From Symbiodinium natans (taxonomy: Eukaryota > Sar > Dinophyceae > Suessiales > Symbiodiniaceae), in NCBI GenBank assembly GCA_905221605.1, contig CAJNDS010002457.1, forward strand, positions 186,001-250,000: 64,000 nt of DNA, written 5' to 3'. The position numbers and the translations under genes were made by a program. The notes beneath the pieces are model-generated. The model worked only from the letters and a program-made list of their open reading frames with translations. It did no database searches and had not been told where the DNA came from. Below, one piece after another: positions 21,124 to 32,500 of the stretch. Position 1 is the stretch's first letter; every line of letters begins with the position of its first letter.

Positions 21124-21705
21124 AAAAACGCATGCTTTGGGGCTGGGGGTAAATCTTTCCTAGACTGTTAGTTTAGTCTTTCTCTCTTTCTCGCTGTACA
21201 GTAGCTGCAGAGAGAAGAAAAAGGTGTGCTTCCGCCTAATCTTGAAACCAATGCCTGTGCCAACCCGTCTTGGAACGTTTGTTGTGCGCTGTACTAAGTT
21301 GCGCATGCGTACATTTCAATAAACTTGCCTCGCTAAGAATCTTACATAAAAAAAAGAATGTTACATCCCTTCATCATTAAGATATATGCTGCCTTAATTG
21401 ACAATAAGCAATTCACCTGGTGTGCAGCAACACTCGAATGTGCCTTTGTGACGGCCTCATGGAGCTCCCTTCCGTAGGCGTCGTTACGGCCTTTGCGCCC
21501 TCCAGCAAACGCCAAAGATTGAGGCAGCATGTCGCCACTGCCACTTTGCTCTGTGGTTCTTTACTGTAACTTTAGATCTTTAGTCTTTTTGGGTTTATTG
21601 GGTTTCTTCAAGAGGCAGCTAAAAAATTAATTTCTAGCTACACTTCCGAGTGCAGCCAAGTTTGTTGCCTTTGTTTGCACGCTTGATGATGTTTGTTCAT
21701 GCACC
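21124..21705 (+). other. 3' flank of the phosphatase gene
   Basis: No gene seen. AATAAA lies at 21318-21323 and an A8 run follows near 21347. Such an end could be a poly(A) signal or the trace of an integrated cDNA. Pyrimidine-rich DNA lies near 21178-21200. Confidence 0.4.
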
Positions 21706-22548
21706 GTGGTGCTTTCTTCAGCTTTGAGTGGTTCAATTGCAGTCGGTGCCATGTCGAACAGGGCTAAGCTTGCAGGCGCGCTTGGCGTGGCAGACCTCTT
21801 GGAAGCAGATCTACGCAAGCCACTGCCACTCCTGTCGCCCAAACGGGACAACGCACAATCACAAGCATGCGCAGCTGGATATACAACTCCGTCGTCGCCA
21901 ATGATGTCGACAGCATTGGACACAAGTTCCGCGACGGAGTTGCAGTCCAAGTCTATAGCTTCGCAGTGCGCGCAAAAAGTGGGCAAAGTGGTTGATGTTG
22001 TTCAGGCGACAGGGCCAGCTGCCACCCCTTCCGGTGGCTATGGCCCCAAAGCGGCTCAGCCGGATCATGCTTTTGACGAGGTCCATGCAGCAACAGAAAC
22101 GATGCCTTCACAGAGCCCTCCGAGATGCTCGGAGAAAACCGCACCGGAAAAGACTCACCAGGAGCTCAAGGGGATCAAGGAGCCAACGCGTGCAGCAGGA
22201 TACCCCCGCAAGCCAAGTGGAGCAGGTTTGCCAAAAGCACCCGCACCCGGAGTTGCCATCGTTTCGCCGCCCGCTGCCCCGGAAGCGGCCACGCCAAGTG
22301 CGCACTGCACCATTTCGGAAGGAGGCGCATCCGAGATCAGGACCAAAGTGTTTCGGATCGGTGCCCCATTGCTTCGCAGCACCATTCCCGTGACAGTCGG
22401 CGGGAGGAGAGAGAGCAAAGGGGTGAATATGGCCCAGCATAAAGTCGACAAAGAAGATGGCAGCGACGTGGAGACAATTTTGTCACTCTCTGAGGGGGAG
22501 TGCGCAGAAGAAGCCCAGCTTTCGGTGACGTTGGATTTCCCTTGCTGA
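21706..22548 (+). CDS. Unknown Ala/Ser/Pro-rich protein
   Basis: Open frame of 280 codons on the same strand as its neighbours. A likely start is the ATG at 21751 (MSNRAKLAGALGVADLLEAD). The protein is rich in Ala, Pro, Ser and Lys and looks mostly unstructured, with an acidic C-terminus (DGSDVETILSLSEGECAEE). No domain is recognised. It could be a single-exon gene or one long exon. Confidence 0.45.
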   Translation: MVLSSALSGSIAVGAMSNRAKLAGALGVADLLEADLRKPLPLLSPKRDNAQSQACAAGYTTPSSPMMSTALDTSSATELQSKSIASQCAQKVGKVVDVVQATGPAATPSGGYGPKAAQPDHAFDEVHAATETMPSQSPPRCSEKTAPEKTHQELKGIKEPTRAAGYPRKPSGAGLPKAPAPGVAIVSPPAAPEAATPSAHCTISEGGASEIRTKVFRIGAPLLRSTIPVTVGGRRESKGVNMAQHKVDKEDGSDVETILSLSEGECAEEAQLSVTLDFPC

Positions 22549-22609
22549 CGCTCAGTCGGTCAGCCGTTTCACCAAACCTAGCTACCAATTCGCGCAAAGT
22601 CACTGAAAA

Positions 22610-23140
22610 GTGCATCTGGCTGAGCTGTTCGGCACCTCGATCAAGGAGATTGCGAGGGAACTTAGATTCGTCGGACAGAAGCTTGTCAAGCCGTTGCGGT
22701 TCAAATTTGGGCGGACCGACCCTTGCACAGCTGTGGGTGTGGGGCTTGGAGAACGCACGTGCTTTGTGTGTCTGTGCGCGCGGGAATTATACCGTGGCAG
22801 GAGCGTTGTGAGAACCAAGGAATCTTGGGCCAGCCAGGCAGCGGGTGTGGAGTGTTCGGCGGCCTTGTTTCTTGCAAGGTTGCGTGCAAAGGCCTGTTTC
22901 CAAGTGCGTGTCCTGTGCGTGTCCTGTGCGCCCGGCAGATCCGAGCAGAGCCTTGCCAAGAAGCCGCCCACTGCGGAGCTGTTGGCCAGAATGGGCGCAC
23001 AGCTGCCCAAAGCTGTCGAATCGACCGTCGTTGAGTCGCAGAGCTCAGATGCTTGGTTGAAGCAAGTTGGCTTGCAGCTTTGGGCCTCAGGTTGCACAAT
23101 CACGTTGAGAGTTTTGCTAATGCGTTCAGGAGTAGAGTAG
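22610..23140 (+). CDS. Unknown, possible exon(s)
   Basis: Open frame of 176 codons that starts with a coding-like piece (LAELFGTSIKEIARELRFVG, VKPLRFKFGRTDP). It becomes less convincing after about 22740, where Cys-rich low-quality sequence suggests an intron. A second coding-like piece follows near 22940-23040 (SLAKKPPTAELLARMGAQLP). It may continue the gene at 21706-22548 through splicing. No domain recognised. Confidence 0.35.
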   Translation: MHLAELFGTSIKEIARELRFVGQKLVKPLRFKFGRTDPCTAVGVGLGERTCFVCLCARELYRGRSVVRTKESWASQAAGVECSAALFLARLRAKACFQVRVLCVSCAPGRSEQSLAKKPPTAELLARMGAQLPKAVESTVVESQSSDAWLKQVGLQLWASGCTITLRVLLMRSGVE

Positions 23141-23467
23141 TATGTGCTTTTTTGTAAATGTCCGACATGCTCAGACACTGAGGGGGCGTTTGATGTCGCT
23201 GTCGCCGAGATGATGCCAGGCTTGAAGTGGAATTTCGAGGTTTCATCGCGAGGATGAGTTTCATGTTCGGGATATCCGGCTTGCAAGTGCAGCCGCTAAC
23301 AACGCGACTGTTTTATTGTTGGAACTTAGCTGTGCGCAACCTGGAGCACACAGCGTTTGGCCCTAATACCCGACTTCTGCCGGCGCTAGTACTGAACACT
23401 TGCATGAGAGGTCTCTAACGCAAGATTTCTGGTGCTTCCTTTGTCCACCTTGAGTGCTTGTCGAGCT

Positions 23468-23669
23468 ATGGGCAGGTCCCCGCACCATCCTCTGTTTCAG
23501 CCGAGGAATGGCTGGCGCACCAGTATGGAAGACGCGCACTTGATCATGTGCGGGGGCCCGGTTTGGGAAACAGTCAAACACAGTGCCGGGGCCTGCTACG
23601 GTGTAAGACCCGACCTTGGGATGATTTTAAAAAATACGGGGGTACTATAATCATAATACTAAGAATAAC

Positions 23670-23730
<61 letters not shown>

Positions 23731-26700
23731 TTCCCTATGTCAGGACTGTTAGGTTAAGGGGGAACATCCCAAACCTGACCTCAATGCCTACACCGAAACG
23801 GAGAATCAGACCGAAAGGAGCCCGGAAGCGTCGGCCAGAGCCCTGAGCTTCCAATGCCAGTTTAGGGTTTAGGGTTTGGGGTCTAGGGTTGTGGGGTTTA
23901 GGGTTTAGGGTTTGGGGTTTAGGGTTTAGGGTTTGGGGTTTAGGGTTTAGGGTTTCGGGGATTTGGGGTGCAGGGTTTAGGGCACAGGGTTGAGCATGAC
24001 GCTGGTGCTCGCTACGCTTTTGTCTTCGCCATTTTGGCACTTCGACCAACTACCTGAACCAAGTTGTGGCATTCTCCTACAAAGGGAACAATTTGGGTAG
24101 GGTTGAGGATGAATTCCTCCCCCCCCCCCGGCCCCCCCGGTGACAGGCTCGGTGATGGCTGGGGCGTCTTCGGCGTTTTTGATGGGCATGGTGGAGGCAT
24201 GTGGTCTCATCAGTGCGCCCGGAACCCTATAAACCCTAAGCCCTAAGCCCCAAACCCTTGCGAAAAGATCTTGAATCCCAATTTCCTGAAGTTTTCCGCT
24301 GTTGCTTGCCAGACTGGAAGGTGCCTGTTCCGAGTTTGTTGCCAGGAGGCCTGGACCATCCTGACCCCCCTTACACCCCCTACTTGGAGGTTCAGAGGTA
24401 CTTGTAATCTCAATTTTTCATTGTACTAACTTATAAGCCCCCTCAGTTAAGCAGGTTATAAGTAAACTTAAGAATTTGGGTTACAAGCGCCCATGAACCA
24501 ATGCTTGAAAGAGGGGATTGGTTTGGCGCCACGGCTCTGCAACGATTGTGGGAGAGTCAAATCCTGGACGCTGAAGAGTTCCAAGATCCTGGCCCAGCAA
24601 ATGAGACCCTCAACAGGCTACGGGAAGAGATCGAAGCGAATGGGTGTCCTGACAGTGATGCGGCTGTCAAGAAGTTGCTCCTTGTCAGCAGGCTTTTGGT
24701 GTTCTCGCCGTGTTCGATTTCTAATTGGAGGCAGCCCTGTGGCAAACGTGCAGAGCCTTGCGGTGTTGAGCCTTGCGGTGTTGAGCCTTGCGGTGAATGG
24801 CTTTTGTTCGCGATCTTCAGGTTCAGAGCCAGACCAGGTTGAGCCAGTTGCTTCTGAGTACGTTTAGGATGTCTTAGGTTTAGGGTTTAGGTTTAGGGTT
24901 TAGGGTTTAGGGTTCAGGGTTTAGGGTTTAGGGGTTTGCTCAGGTTCATCAAGATCGACAAGGAGTTTCTGGATTCTGAACAGAGCAGCGGCACCACTGC
25001 CACCATGTGCATTGTGCGGAAGCCCAAAGAAGCAGGCAACGTGAAAGCTAGGTTGACGGCATCCAGAATGAAGCCTCGAAGATGACTTGTTGTAGTAGAA
25101 AGAGGTAATGTTAATATTATTAACAGTATTCATAGCTTTAAGAGTATTAAGTTCATTAACAATATGAATGGTTGTAATCTCATTCAAAATCGAAATCACA
25201 TGAACAATATTTTTGATAGTATCCACTATTCATAATATTGAATATTATCACTCTGGTAAAGATTTATCTGCCTTCATATTGATTAACATTCAAAATATGG
25301 GTAGTATTAATAAAATTAGCCACGCAAGCAAATATTTTGTTCATAATGTTCAGCATGACTGACGGCGGCTCCATGCGTTCTGGAGGTGGAAAGCATCGGC
25401 TCCACGTGATCAACGCGGGCGACAGCCGGACGCTGCTAGGCAAGCGAGATGGCAGCATCGTGGATGGTGGCGGCACCGACAAAGGTGGCTCCGAGCTGTG
25501 TGACAGTGTGAAAAGCCTTTGGGTGCGCAATGTATGCCTTGGGCTGTGCCAGGACTAACCACGGATCACAAGCCGGACCATCCAACGGAGAAGGCCTTTC
25601 GAAAGCTTTTTTGTGAGCAACATATCCAGTTCCAGAATCCTCCACACTCGTAAGGCGCGCATCGAGCGCTGTGGGGGCAAGGCCAGGCCGAAAGCGTGTG
25701 CTGTACTGGAGACTGAAGAATGCCATGGACGTGTATACAGGTCGAGATCGCGGATGGCGGCGTGGCAAGAGCCGCCCGGATTCAGATGGGGGGCCCCCAG
25801 GCTCAGAGCCTTGGGATCGTGGCTATGTGCCTGCACTGGGAGTATCCTTCAAAAGCCCAAACTGTGTGCTGGTCTTAGCAGCCGCGGCCCAATGAGGTCA
25901 ATGGCAACCTCTCGGTCAGCCGAGGTTTTGGGGACAAGGTGCTCTGGGAGGGGTAGGGAGTCTGAAGAATGTGTTGAAACAAAGGACATAGGAGCTTGTG
26001 TTTTTGTATTTGGGGAGCTGGGCATCGTAGTGTGCAATGCCAGGACGAAAAAGCGACGGGGGGCCCCGGTCCAGAGGACCACCAGCCTTGGCACGTTTTG
26101 GCACGCATGTTCAGGCACCAAGCTGGTAGAGATGTGCGGCAGTACTTAGAAGCTCCCATGACTTAGTAAGTCTATTTAGTATCGCCTAGAACCCCATCAT
26201 ATTCCCCATAACCCACCTTACAGTACTAACCCTGCTTACGAAGTCAAAAGGGCTTCCATGGGCTTCCAAGTAGGCGCCAGTATCCTTGATTTTCTCTTCC
26301 AAACCTTGCGGTGTGCATCGAGGATCGCCCTGTCACTGTGGACCCCGAGATGTCGCACTTCGAGCCACTCTGGCTGGTAGTCTCCATGTTTCTTGCGGAA
26401 GGGCTTTCGTCTTGCCATCCTTAGTTTCGGGGAGTGGATCCGGGGATCCTAAGAGGGGCACGGGCACGCAACATAGCATTTTTTGACACAGTGGCCGCCG
26501 TCGAAGGTGTGATGAATCTGACTTTCTCCTGCTGGTTTGCGACGGTGACTCGGGCACAACACCATGAGGGCCTGCAGTCCACCCTACACCCTAAACCCTA
26601 AACTCAGAGACCTTCCCGGCCGTGGGTTCCAGTATCTCTGGGAGCATCAAATCCTTCAATTTTCGGAAGTACCTCACGTGTGCCTCACGTGTGCCTGCAA

Positions 26701-28030
26701 GCTTGCGGCCACTTGCTGCATCAGGTGTCTCGGAAGGAAACTTCCCAAATGCAGAGGTCGTCAAACTGGTGGCCTCCACGCCGCTTGCCAAGCTCTGAGG
26801 GTTGAGGGCTTAGGGTTTAGGGTTTAGGCTTCATGCTGCACCCGCTTAGTTTGCAGACCCTCTAAGAAGAAAAGTGTCCCGACGTCGACATTGGGAGACC
26901 CTCTTTAAAGAACAAGTTTTCCGGGTACCGGATTAGGTCCGACTCTGAAGCAGGAAGCGCAAGGCCAAGCAAGGAAGCTGAGAGCTTCAACCCTAAACCC
27001 TAAACCCTAAACCCTAAACCCTAAACCCTAAACCCTAAACCCTGACCCCTGAACCCTGAACCCTGAACCCTGCAGGCTCAGCGCCGGCAAGGGCATGGGA
27101 GAGGCGGCCAGGGCTGTTTGCCACAAAGCCGTGGAGTCTGTGCCTCCGCAGCAGCAGCTTCAGGTTTAGGGTTTAGGGTTTAGGGTTTAGGGTTTAGGGT
27201 TTAGGGTTTAGGGTTTAGGGTTTAGGGTTCAGGGTTGCGAGGGGCTTTTGATTGAAGGCTTCGTCGGTGGATGGATGAGGGGTTATCTGCCATGGTCATG
27301 GTTTGCCTGCTGGGTGATGCTTTGCTGCGCTGTGCTCAATGTGACTGTGAGAAGCAGTCCCGTGTATTGCGACCCGAATGAAGAGCAATCGCACCCGTGC
27401 AGATCATGAGGATTCCAAGGACAACATCACCTGCCCCTCGCTGCAAGAGAGCCGGAGGAGGATGCTTTGCTTTGTTGTGGTCTGGGTGCCACGTTCCGGT
27501 TCTCATGTGCGACATTGAGTTGCTTCCTGATGTCTTATACATGGGAAGCAATGCTCACAAGGACGTCTTTCGTATTACCAACAGTGGAGACTCAGCACAA
27601 GCCCAGATATAATTGCGTCGGAACCGTTCCTTGCAAAACTCCAATCCGCAGAACATACTTGTGCCATATCCCCTTCGCGCAGTTGTAAGGTATGGGTGTG
27701 CTGCTGACTGGTGGCAGCTCGTCCTCGGGCAAGCGCATCGATTTCCACCCTGGGCCTATAACCAGCATAGGCACTGTGCTGCTCATGACCTGGCAGTCAC
27801 ATCGGGTAGCCTGCAGCACATGGCGACTCGCTTGGTGGCGGAGAAGCCCCTGGCTGGTAGATTCCTCAACTCTGACACAACCGAAGCATTCCAAAACGGA
27901 CCCGCAAAGATGCTCGGGCAAGCCATGGCAAGGCCACAAAGACTTCCGAGCGGCCTACGAGGCATCCGCGCAGCGTGCGGGGCTGCAAGGGCTCCCAGCT
28001 ACAGTCCGGGCTTCGCGGGACTTCCGATAG
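23468..28030 (+). CDS. PP2C-family protein phosphatase, at least nine introns
   Basis: PPM/PP2C Ser/Thr phosphatase motifs appear in order on one strand: NGWRTSMEDAHLI (23510), WGVFGVFDGHGG (24160), KDLESQFPEVFRCCLPDW (24264), FIKIDKEFLDSEQSSGTTAT (24945), HVINAGDSRTLLGKRDG (25397), LTTDHKPDHPTEK (25555), ARIERCGG (25655), VNGNLSVSRGFGD (25897), CDESDFLLLVCDG (26507), VSEGNFPNAEVVKLV (26727), GMGEAARAVCHKAVE (27091), SKDNITC (27410) and GVLLTGG (27695). The metal-binding Asp residues of GDSR, FDGHGG and DNI are present. Introns that join frames exactly: 24674-24943 GT-AG, 25036-25385 GC-AG, 25485-25552 GT-AG, 25594-25654 GC-AG, 25682-25740 GC-AG, 25771-25896 GC-AG, 26545-26724 GT-AG, 26792-27075 GC-AG, 27433-27689 GC-AG. 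Four or more junctions remain open. The start ATG at 23468 and the stop near 28030 are the likely ends. Confidence 0.85.
23660..23731 (+). repeat. (AAT)n microsatellite
   Basis: About 21 uninterrupted AAT units at 23668-23731 after a few imperfect ones. It lies in the first intron of the PP2C gene. Confidence 0.97.
23862..23975 (+). repeat. TTTAGGG array in PP2C intron 1
   Basis: About 13 units of TTTAGGG and TTTGGGG, with a few changed bases. Confidence 0.95.
24383..24500. mobile_element. Hairpin element of the CTTGGAGGTTCA family, copy A
   Basis: 5' end CTTGGAGGTTCAGAGGTACT; the 3' end reads as its imperfect inverse (TTACAAGCGCCCATGAACCA). It fills most of a PP2C intron between the KDLESQFPEVF and GDWFGATALQRLW exons. 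A GT-AG choice 24398-24511 flanked by AGAGG keeps the frame, although the element's own 5' end then lies partly in the exon. Confidence 0.7.
24868..24937 (+). repeat. TTTAGGG array at the 3' end of a PP2C intron
   Basis: About nine units that run to within a few bases of the acceptor TTTGCTCAG at 24943. An 18-bp unit (GAGCCTTGCGGTGTT...) is also repeated three times at about 24755-24800 in the same intron. Confidence 0.95.
25085..25350. other. AT-rich core of PP2C intron 25036-25385
   Basis: A sharply AT-rich stretch with many ATTAAT and AATATT pieces, inside a GC-AG intron. No gene seen. Confidence 0.7.
26792..27075 (+). mobile_element. PP2C intron with telomeric terminal inverted repeats
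   Basis: The exon ends ...PLAK and the next begins LSAGKGMGEAARAV. The 284-nt intron is GC-AG, and GCTC is repeated at both junctions. TTTAGGG units lie just inside the donor (26808-26829). An array of seven CCCTAAA units followed by CCCTGAA units runs straight into the acceptor CCCTGCAG (26991-27075). The two ends are therefore inverted repeats made of telomeric repeat. Confidence 0.85.
27163..27236 (+). repeat. TTTAGGG array next to a PP2C donor site
   Basis: Ten clean units starting right after the exon that ends AVESVP. The donor is probably the GTTTAG at the start of the array. Confidence 0.97.
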
Positions 28031-28258
28031 ATTAATGCAAAGAGAATGGCTTGTCATGGAAGCTGAGGGGGTCACAAGTTTAAAGTTGGCTTCTATCGAT
28101 GCGCGTCTTAGTGTCTTAGACATCGGGAGGCCCCTGGCATTCAAAACTTCTTTCGTCGTCATGCTTACGGAGGCGTGGAGGCAATACTCGCCATGTATAC
28201 CCAGTACTTCTACTCAGCTACTCCATCCCCACCCCAACAAAACCAGCAGTACGCCCTA

Positions 28259-28566
28259 AACTGGCCCTAAACCCTAACCCTCAACTCTAAACTCTGAACC
28301 CTAAACCCTAGCCCTAAACCCTAAACCGTAACAAGCCTGAACCCTAAAACTTAAACCCTAAACCGTAGCAGCCCTGAACCCTACATGGGGTGCCTTGCCG
28401 AGGTCCCTCGTCGAGGCCGTCATGCAACGGTACGACCTTGTCTCGGAGCAACTCAAGGCCTTCACTTTTTGGGATTAGGGTCTAGGGTCTAGGGTTAAGG
28501 GTTTAGGGTTTGGGGTTTGGGGTTTAGGGTTGAGGGTTGAGGGTTTAGGGTTTAGGGTTTAGGGTT
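28259..28566. repeat. CCCTAAA array, orphan exon, TTTAGGG array
   Basis: A degenerate CCCTAAA array at 28259-28384 and a TTTAGGG/TTTGGGG array at 28488-28566 flank the exon-like stretch at 28388-28471. This is the arrangement expected for an exon between two telomeric introns. Confidence 0.85.
28388..28471 (+). CDS. Orphan exon candidate
   Basis: Coding-like frame GALPRSLVEAVMQRYDLV continuing to EQLKAFT, between CCCTAAA and TTTAGGG arrays. It lies after the PP2C stop and before the methyltransferase exons. It may be the first exon of the methyltransferase gene or belong to another gene. Confidence 0.4.
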
Positions 28567-28595
28567 GAACCCGCAGTCTAGGCTCTGTGTCTGTA

Positions 28596-28717
28596 CTTGG
28601 CGGTTCAAGGCACTTGTAACCCCAACGATATCTGTACTTAAAAAGCCCTCTATGTCCTCTCAGTAGATTAAAAGCAGACTGATAATTGGGGTTATGAGAC
28701 CCATGAGCGCGTGAACA
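28596..28717. mobile_element. Hairpin element of the CTTGGAGGTTCA family, copy B
   Basis: Starts CTTGGCGGTTCAAGGCACTT and ends with the imperfect inverse (GGTTATGAGACCCATGAGCG). About 120 bp, with AGTAGATTAAAAGCAGACTG in the loop. Confidence 0.65.
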
Positions 28718-29488
28718 TCGGACCGGCCTGAGAGAGCTTACTACACTTTGAAAATGTGACGTCCCATTCAGAACCCACAGAGAACTCCTGCTCCTTTCGT
28801 GCTGCGAGTAGCGCGCGTTCGGGCATGGTGGCAGCTTGCGCCCGGCTCCAGCTCTGCGGGTGCCTTCTTCTGCTGACGGCTGCTCAGCAGGATGCCTTTC
28901 ATGATGAGTCGCGCCGCACGGCCGAGTGCCTTGTGGCCCCACTCCCGAGGATTGCTACAAAGATATGAGGGAGGTCTTTCCATAGCTTCTTGCAGACTCG
29001 GTCCAGGCTCTCTGGTTTGATGATTGAACCTATACTAGGCTTCTTGACCTGTTTTCCTGAGGCAGAGTGCGCATTTCCTAAATACCTTCCACGCGTCATG
29101 CAGCGAAGCAGTTGCACTGAGGGGATGGAAAGCTCGAGATGTCCCAGCAGGAGCGATACAAATATTGGGAGACGCCCGATGCAAGTGCTAAGTCTGCTGA
29201 GTTCGGGCTGCCAGCAGTGAGCGCAATGTGTCGGACTTCAGGGTTTTGCAGCCCAAGCACCTTGGCATTCCGTGCACGACATTGGAGTGACGCCGATTTT
29301 GGTGCAGTTCTGTAAGCGGTTTACGTACTCAGCGATCGAATTCGATCTTAGGCACCGGGGCCCTAACTCACCAAGGAACATCTATGCAGATCCTCGATCA
29401 GCCAGCGGGAAGGAGCCCGCAGCGGGGTTGATGAACGTGTGGCATGCAAACGCCGTTGGCGAGCATGTTCCGGCGCAACTGCTGTACC

Positions 29489-29563
29489 AGAACCCTAAAC
29501 CTAAACCCTAAACCCTAAACCCTAAACCCTAAACCTAAACCCTAAACCCTAAACCACAACGAG
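29489..29563 (-). repeat. CCCTAAA array before a methyltransferase exon
   Basis: About nine units ending at the acceptor CACAACGAG at 29563. Confidence 0.95.
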
Positions 29564-32500
29564 GACTGGTATGGCTCCTGGCAGAACTTCCGGGGCGATG
29601 TGGGTGGGCCGCCCCTGCGAAAACGTGACGACGTCATGGCTGCTTCAGTAATTCTTGGGTGGGTTTAGGGTTTAGGGTTTAGTGTTTAGGGTTTAGGGTT
29701 TAGGGTTTAGGGGTTTGGGTTCCTGAGCGGCCCCAAAACTTGCTTGGAGTGCTTTTGCTGGTTCAAGTGAATGCAGGGATTGTGCTCTGGGGATGAAGGA
29801 ATCAATCCTTCTTCCGGAAACTCGCCCCCATCCCAGACCCCTGGGAGCATCCAAAAAGCAGAACCCCCAAATAGTAACCTATCACTACCAGTGGGTTCTT
29901 CTTGGGAACCCTTGTGGGGACAGGGGTCTGGGATGGTGGCTTGCGTGGGAAGCTGATGCCCACGAAGTCCAAGGAGATATTGGTCATCGGCTGCGGGAAC
30001 AGCGCGCTTCCTGCGGACCTGGCACCTCGGAAGCTTGAGCCTTCGGTCAGTGGAGGGTTGGGCTTGGGATTGAGGAAGCCAGAATGAGTCTTTGGGCCCG
30101 TGCGCTCCTTCATGTGCTGTCTGCGTCGCTCACAATAGGAGCCCATCACGAGCAGGGACGCAGCTGCGGAAAGCTCATGCAAGAAAGACGCCTAAAGTTC
30201 GGCATGTTCGACTCAGCTTTTCTTCTGAATCCTGACCTCCTCGAGCTTCCGAGGTGAAGGACGGGTTCCGGCACGTGACGGCTGCAGACTACAGCAAGCG
30301 GCTTGTCCTTGTTGAGCTCCGAGGGTGTGCAGGAACACGGGCCAAGCGCCTGGCTCGTCAGAGCCCGAAAGGGACGGCCGTGTGACTGAATTGCGATTGC
30401 AAGAACAGGATCGGGTTTTGGCTTGTTCTTTTGGAGGAGGTCTTCTTTGTGTCTTCGCATTGTCTTCCTTCCGAAGTTTCAGGTGCTTGGCATTTCTGCT
30501 TAACGCAGTACTTCCGGGTTGCTGTTCCGTATGTTGGCTCCTTCATGTTGCCACCTTAGATGTTTTCGGAGAGAGGGGGCAGCTAATTTGACAGAACTCC
30601 CAAACCCCCAACCCCCCAACCCCCAACCCCCAACCCCCAACCCCAAACCCCAAACCCCAAACCCCAAACCTCAAACCCCGAACCCTAAGCCCTAAACCCT
30701 AAACCAGTAACCCTAATATGATTCAACCCTTAACCCTAAAAACCAGGCAGGCCATCGCTCTGCAAAAGCGGCGGTTCCCGAAGCTCAAGCAGCCTGGCTC
30801 CATGCAGGGTGCCGCGTCGGGGAGCGCTTAAGTTCTTGCCGCAAGATCGGAGTGTATATACACAAGTGTACATGTATATATGTATATATATATACATATA
30901 TATATATACACATATATATATATATATATGTACACGTAAATCTACATGCAACCATCTATATTATATAGAAAATAGGTCTAGCTACAGGTAGAAATAGCAA
31001 AAGCAGTAAGTGGCGGTGTATAGCAAGATCTAGCAGTGTGTACTTTGAATATCATGGGGTCGAGCCGAAGTTGCACCAGCAGATCCCTCGTGGCTGAGGT
31101 GGGTCCTTTCGGACGCACGGAAGATGCCAGAATTTGCTGACAAGTCGCCCTCGTGCAGCACCAGATATAGAGAGAGATTGATATGAGGGGTGCATGACAA
31201 GCTTGCAGAAATGAGCCCTGGGATTTGGAAGGCTTGAATATCTTTGTTTTTGCGCGGGAGGATCAAATATGCTCCAGTCTTTGCAGGGTTCGAGGCGGGT
31301 TCATTGCTGCAGCAAGGTTCGACGTCGTCATAGAGAAGGCCTTGATTCTTGGCGTGCAGTGTGTACCATTTGGCTGCCATGGGCAGGTCTGCAACATTTC
31401 GCGTGCAAGCTTTCTACTGATTTGTTTCTCAGCGTTCCAGGCCCCGCCCGTTCCAGGCCCCGCCCGTTCCAGGCCCCGATGCTTGCAGGGATCACAGTAG
31501 GAGTCCAAGCATCAGCATCCGGGTTTAGGGTTTAAGGTTTAATTAGGGTTTAGGGTTTAGGGTTTAGGGCTTTCCCGTGGGGATGCAAAAAGGGTTTAGG
31601 GCTTAGGGTTTAGGGTTTAGGGTTTAGGGCTTGTGTGATGGCCCTCAGTGCAGAGCCGACCAAGGATGGATGGCGAGGGAGCCTTGGGCTACATGACATG
31701 GCTGACCTTTCCGCGGTTCCTTCCAACCCCAAACCCCAAACCCCAAACCCCAAACCCTAAACCCTAAGCCCTAAACCCTAAACCCTAAACCTTAAACCCT
31801 AAACCCTAAACCCTAAACCTTCAGACTCGTAGCATGCAGGGCTGGCGGCAGGTTTTTCACCGGGCGTCGCCGAAGTCCAAGATGGGTTGTGGGTCCGTAG
31901 TCGTTAGATTTGTCGTTTGCAAGGCTCTTGTTTATAGATGAAGTTACCATGCTCTAGGGGCCCAGTTGACCCGCCGGCCCCCGAAGTCATATCAAGCCAA
32001 GCCACTTAAGGCGCCTTCGGTGAATGGCCTTTGATGTTTACAGAGTTCTCTCGCGTGTTACGACCTGGTGGGCGCTGCTTGGCTTGAGCAGGGAATCGAA
32101 TGTCTAAGGAACATCCCCTCAAGTTCAAAGACTCTCTAAAGACTTCCAAGTTCGCAAGGGCTCCAAAGCATAACATCGGTCTTATGAGACGTAGTTTTGC
32201 AAGCAAGCCCGGAACCCCACAATTCTGAGCCCACCTCGCTATGTGGCTCCAGGCTTCATCTCCATCTCTTTGGGACAGCCTGAGGAGTTGAACACCGAGC
32301 AGTTCTTCAGCCACCCAGCTGCCAAGCTTCTCACGAACTGGGTTTGAGATTTGGGGGGTTTGCGATATTGGGGTACCTTCTTGGGGTCCATATTTTCAGG
32401 GATCCTACAATTTGCGGGGTCTTTCTGAGAGGTCCACTCTTTTCGTCAACCCAGATTTAGGGTAGAGGGGCTTATCCAGGGCCAGGGTTGGTGAGTAAGG

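Noticed and set aside
24025-24045. A spliced-leader relic (GCCATTTTGGC)
   Set aside because: Only 11 bases match, no start codon or first exon follows, and it lies in the middle of the PP2C gene.
31826-31905. A second PP2C start (SMQGWRQ)
   Set aside because: MQGWR fits the first PP2C motif, but no MEDAH follows and no other PP2C motifs come after it on this strand.
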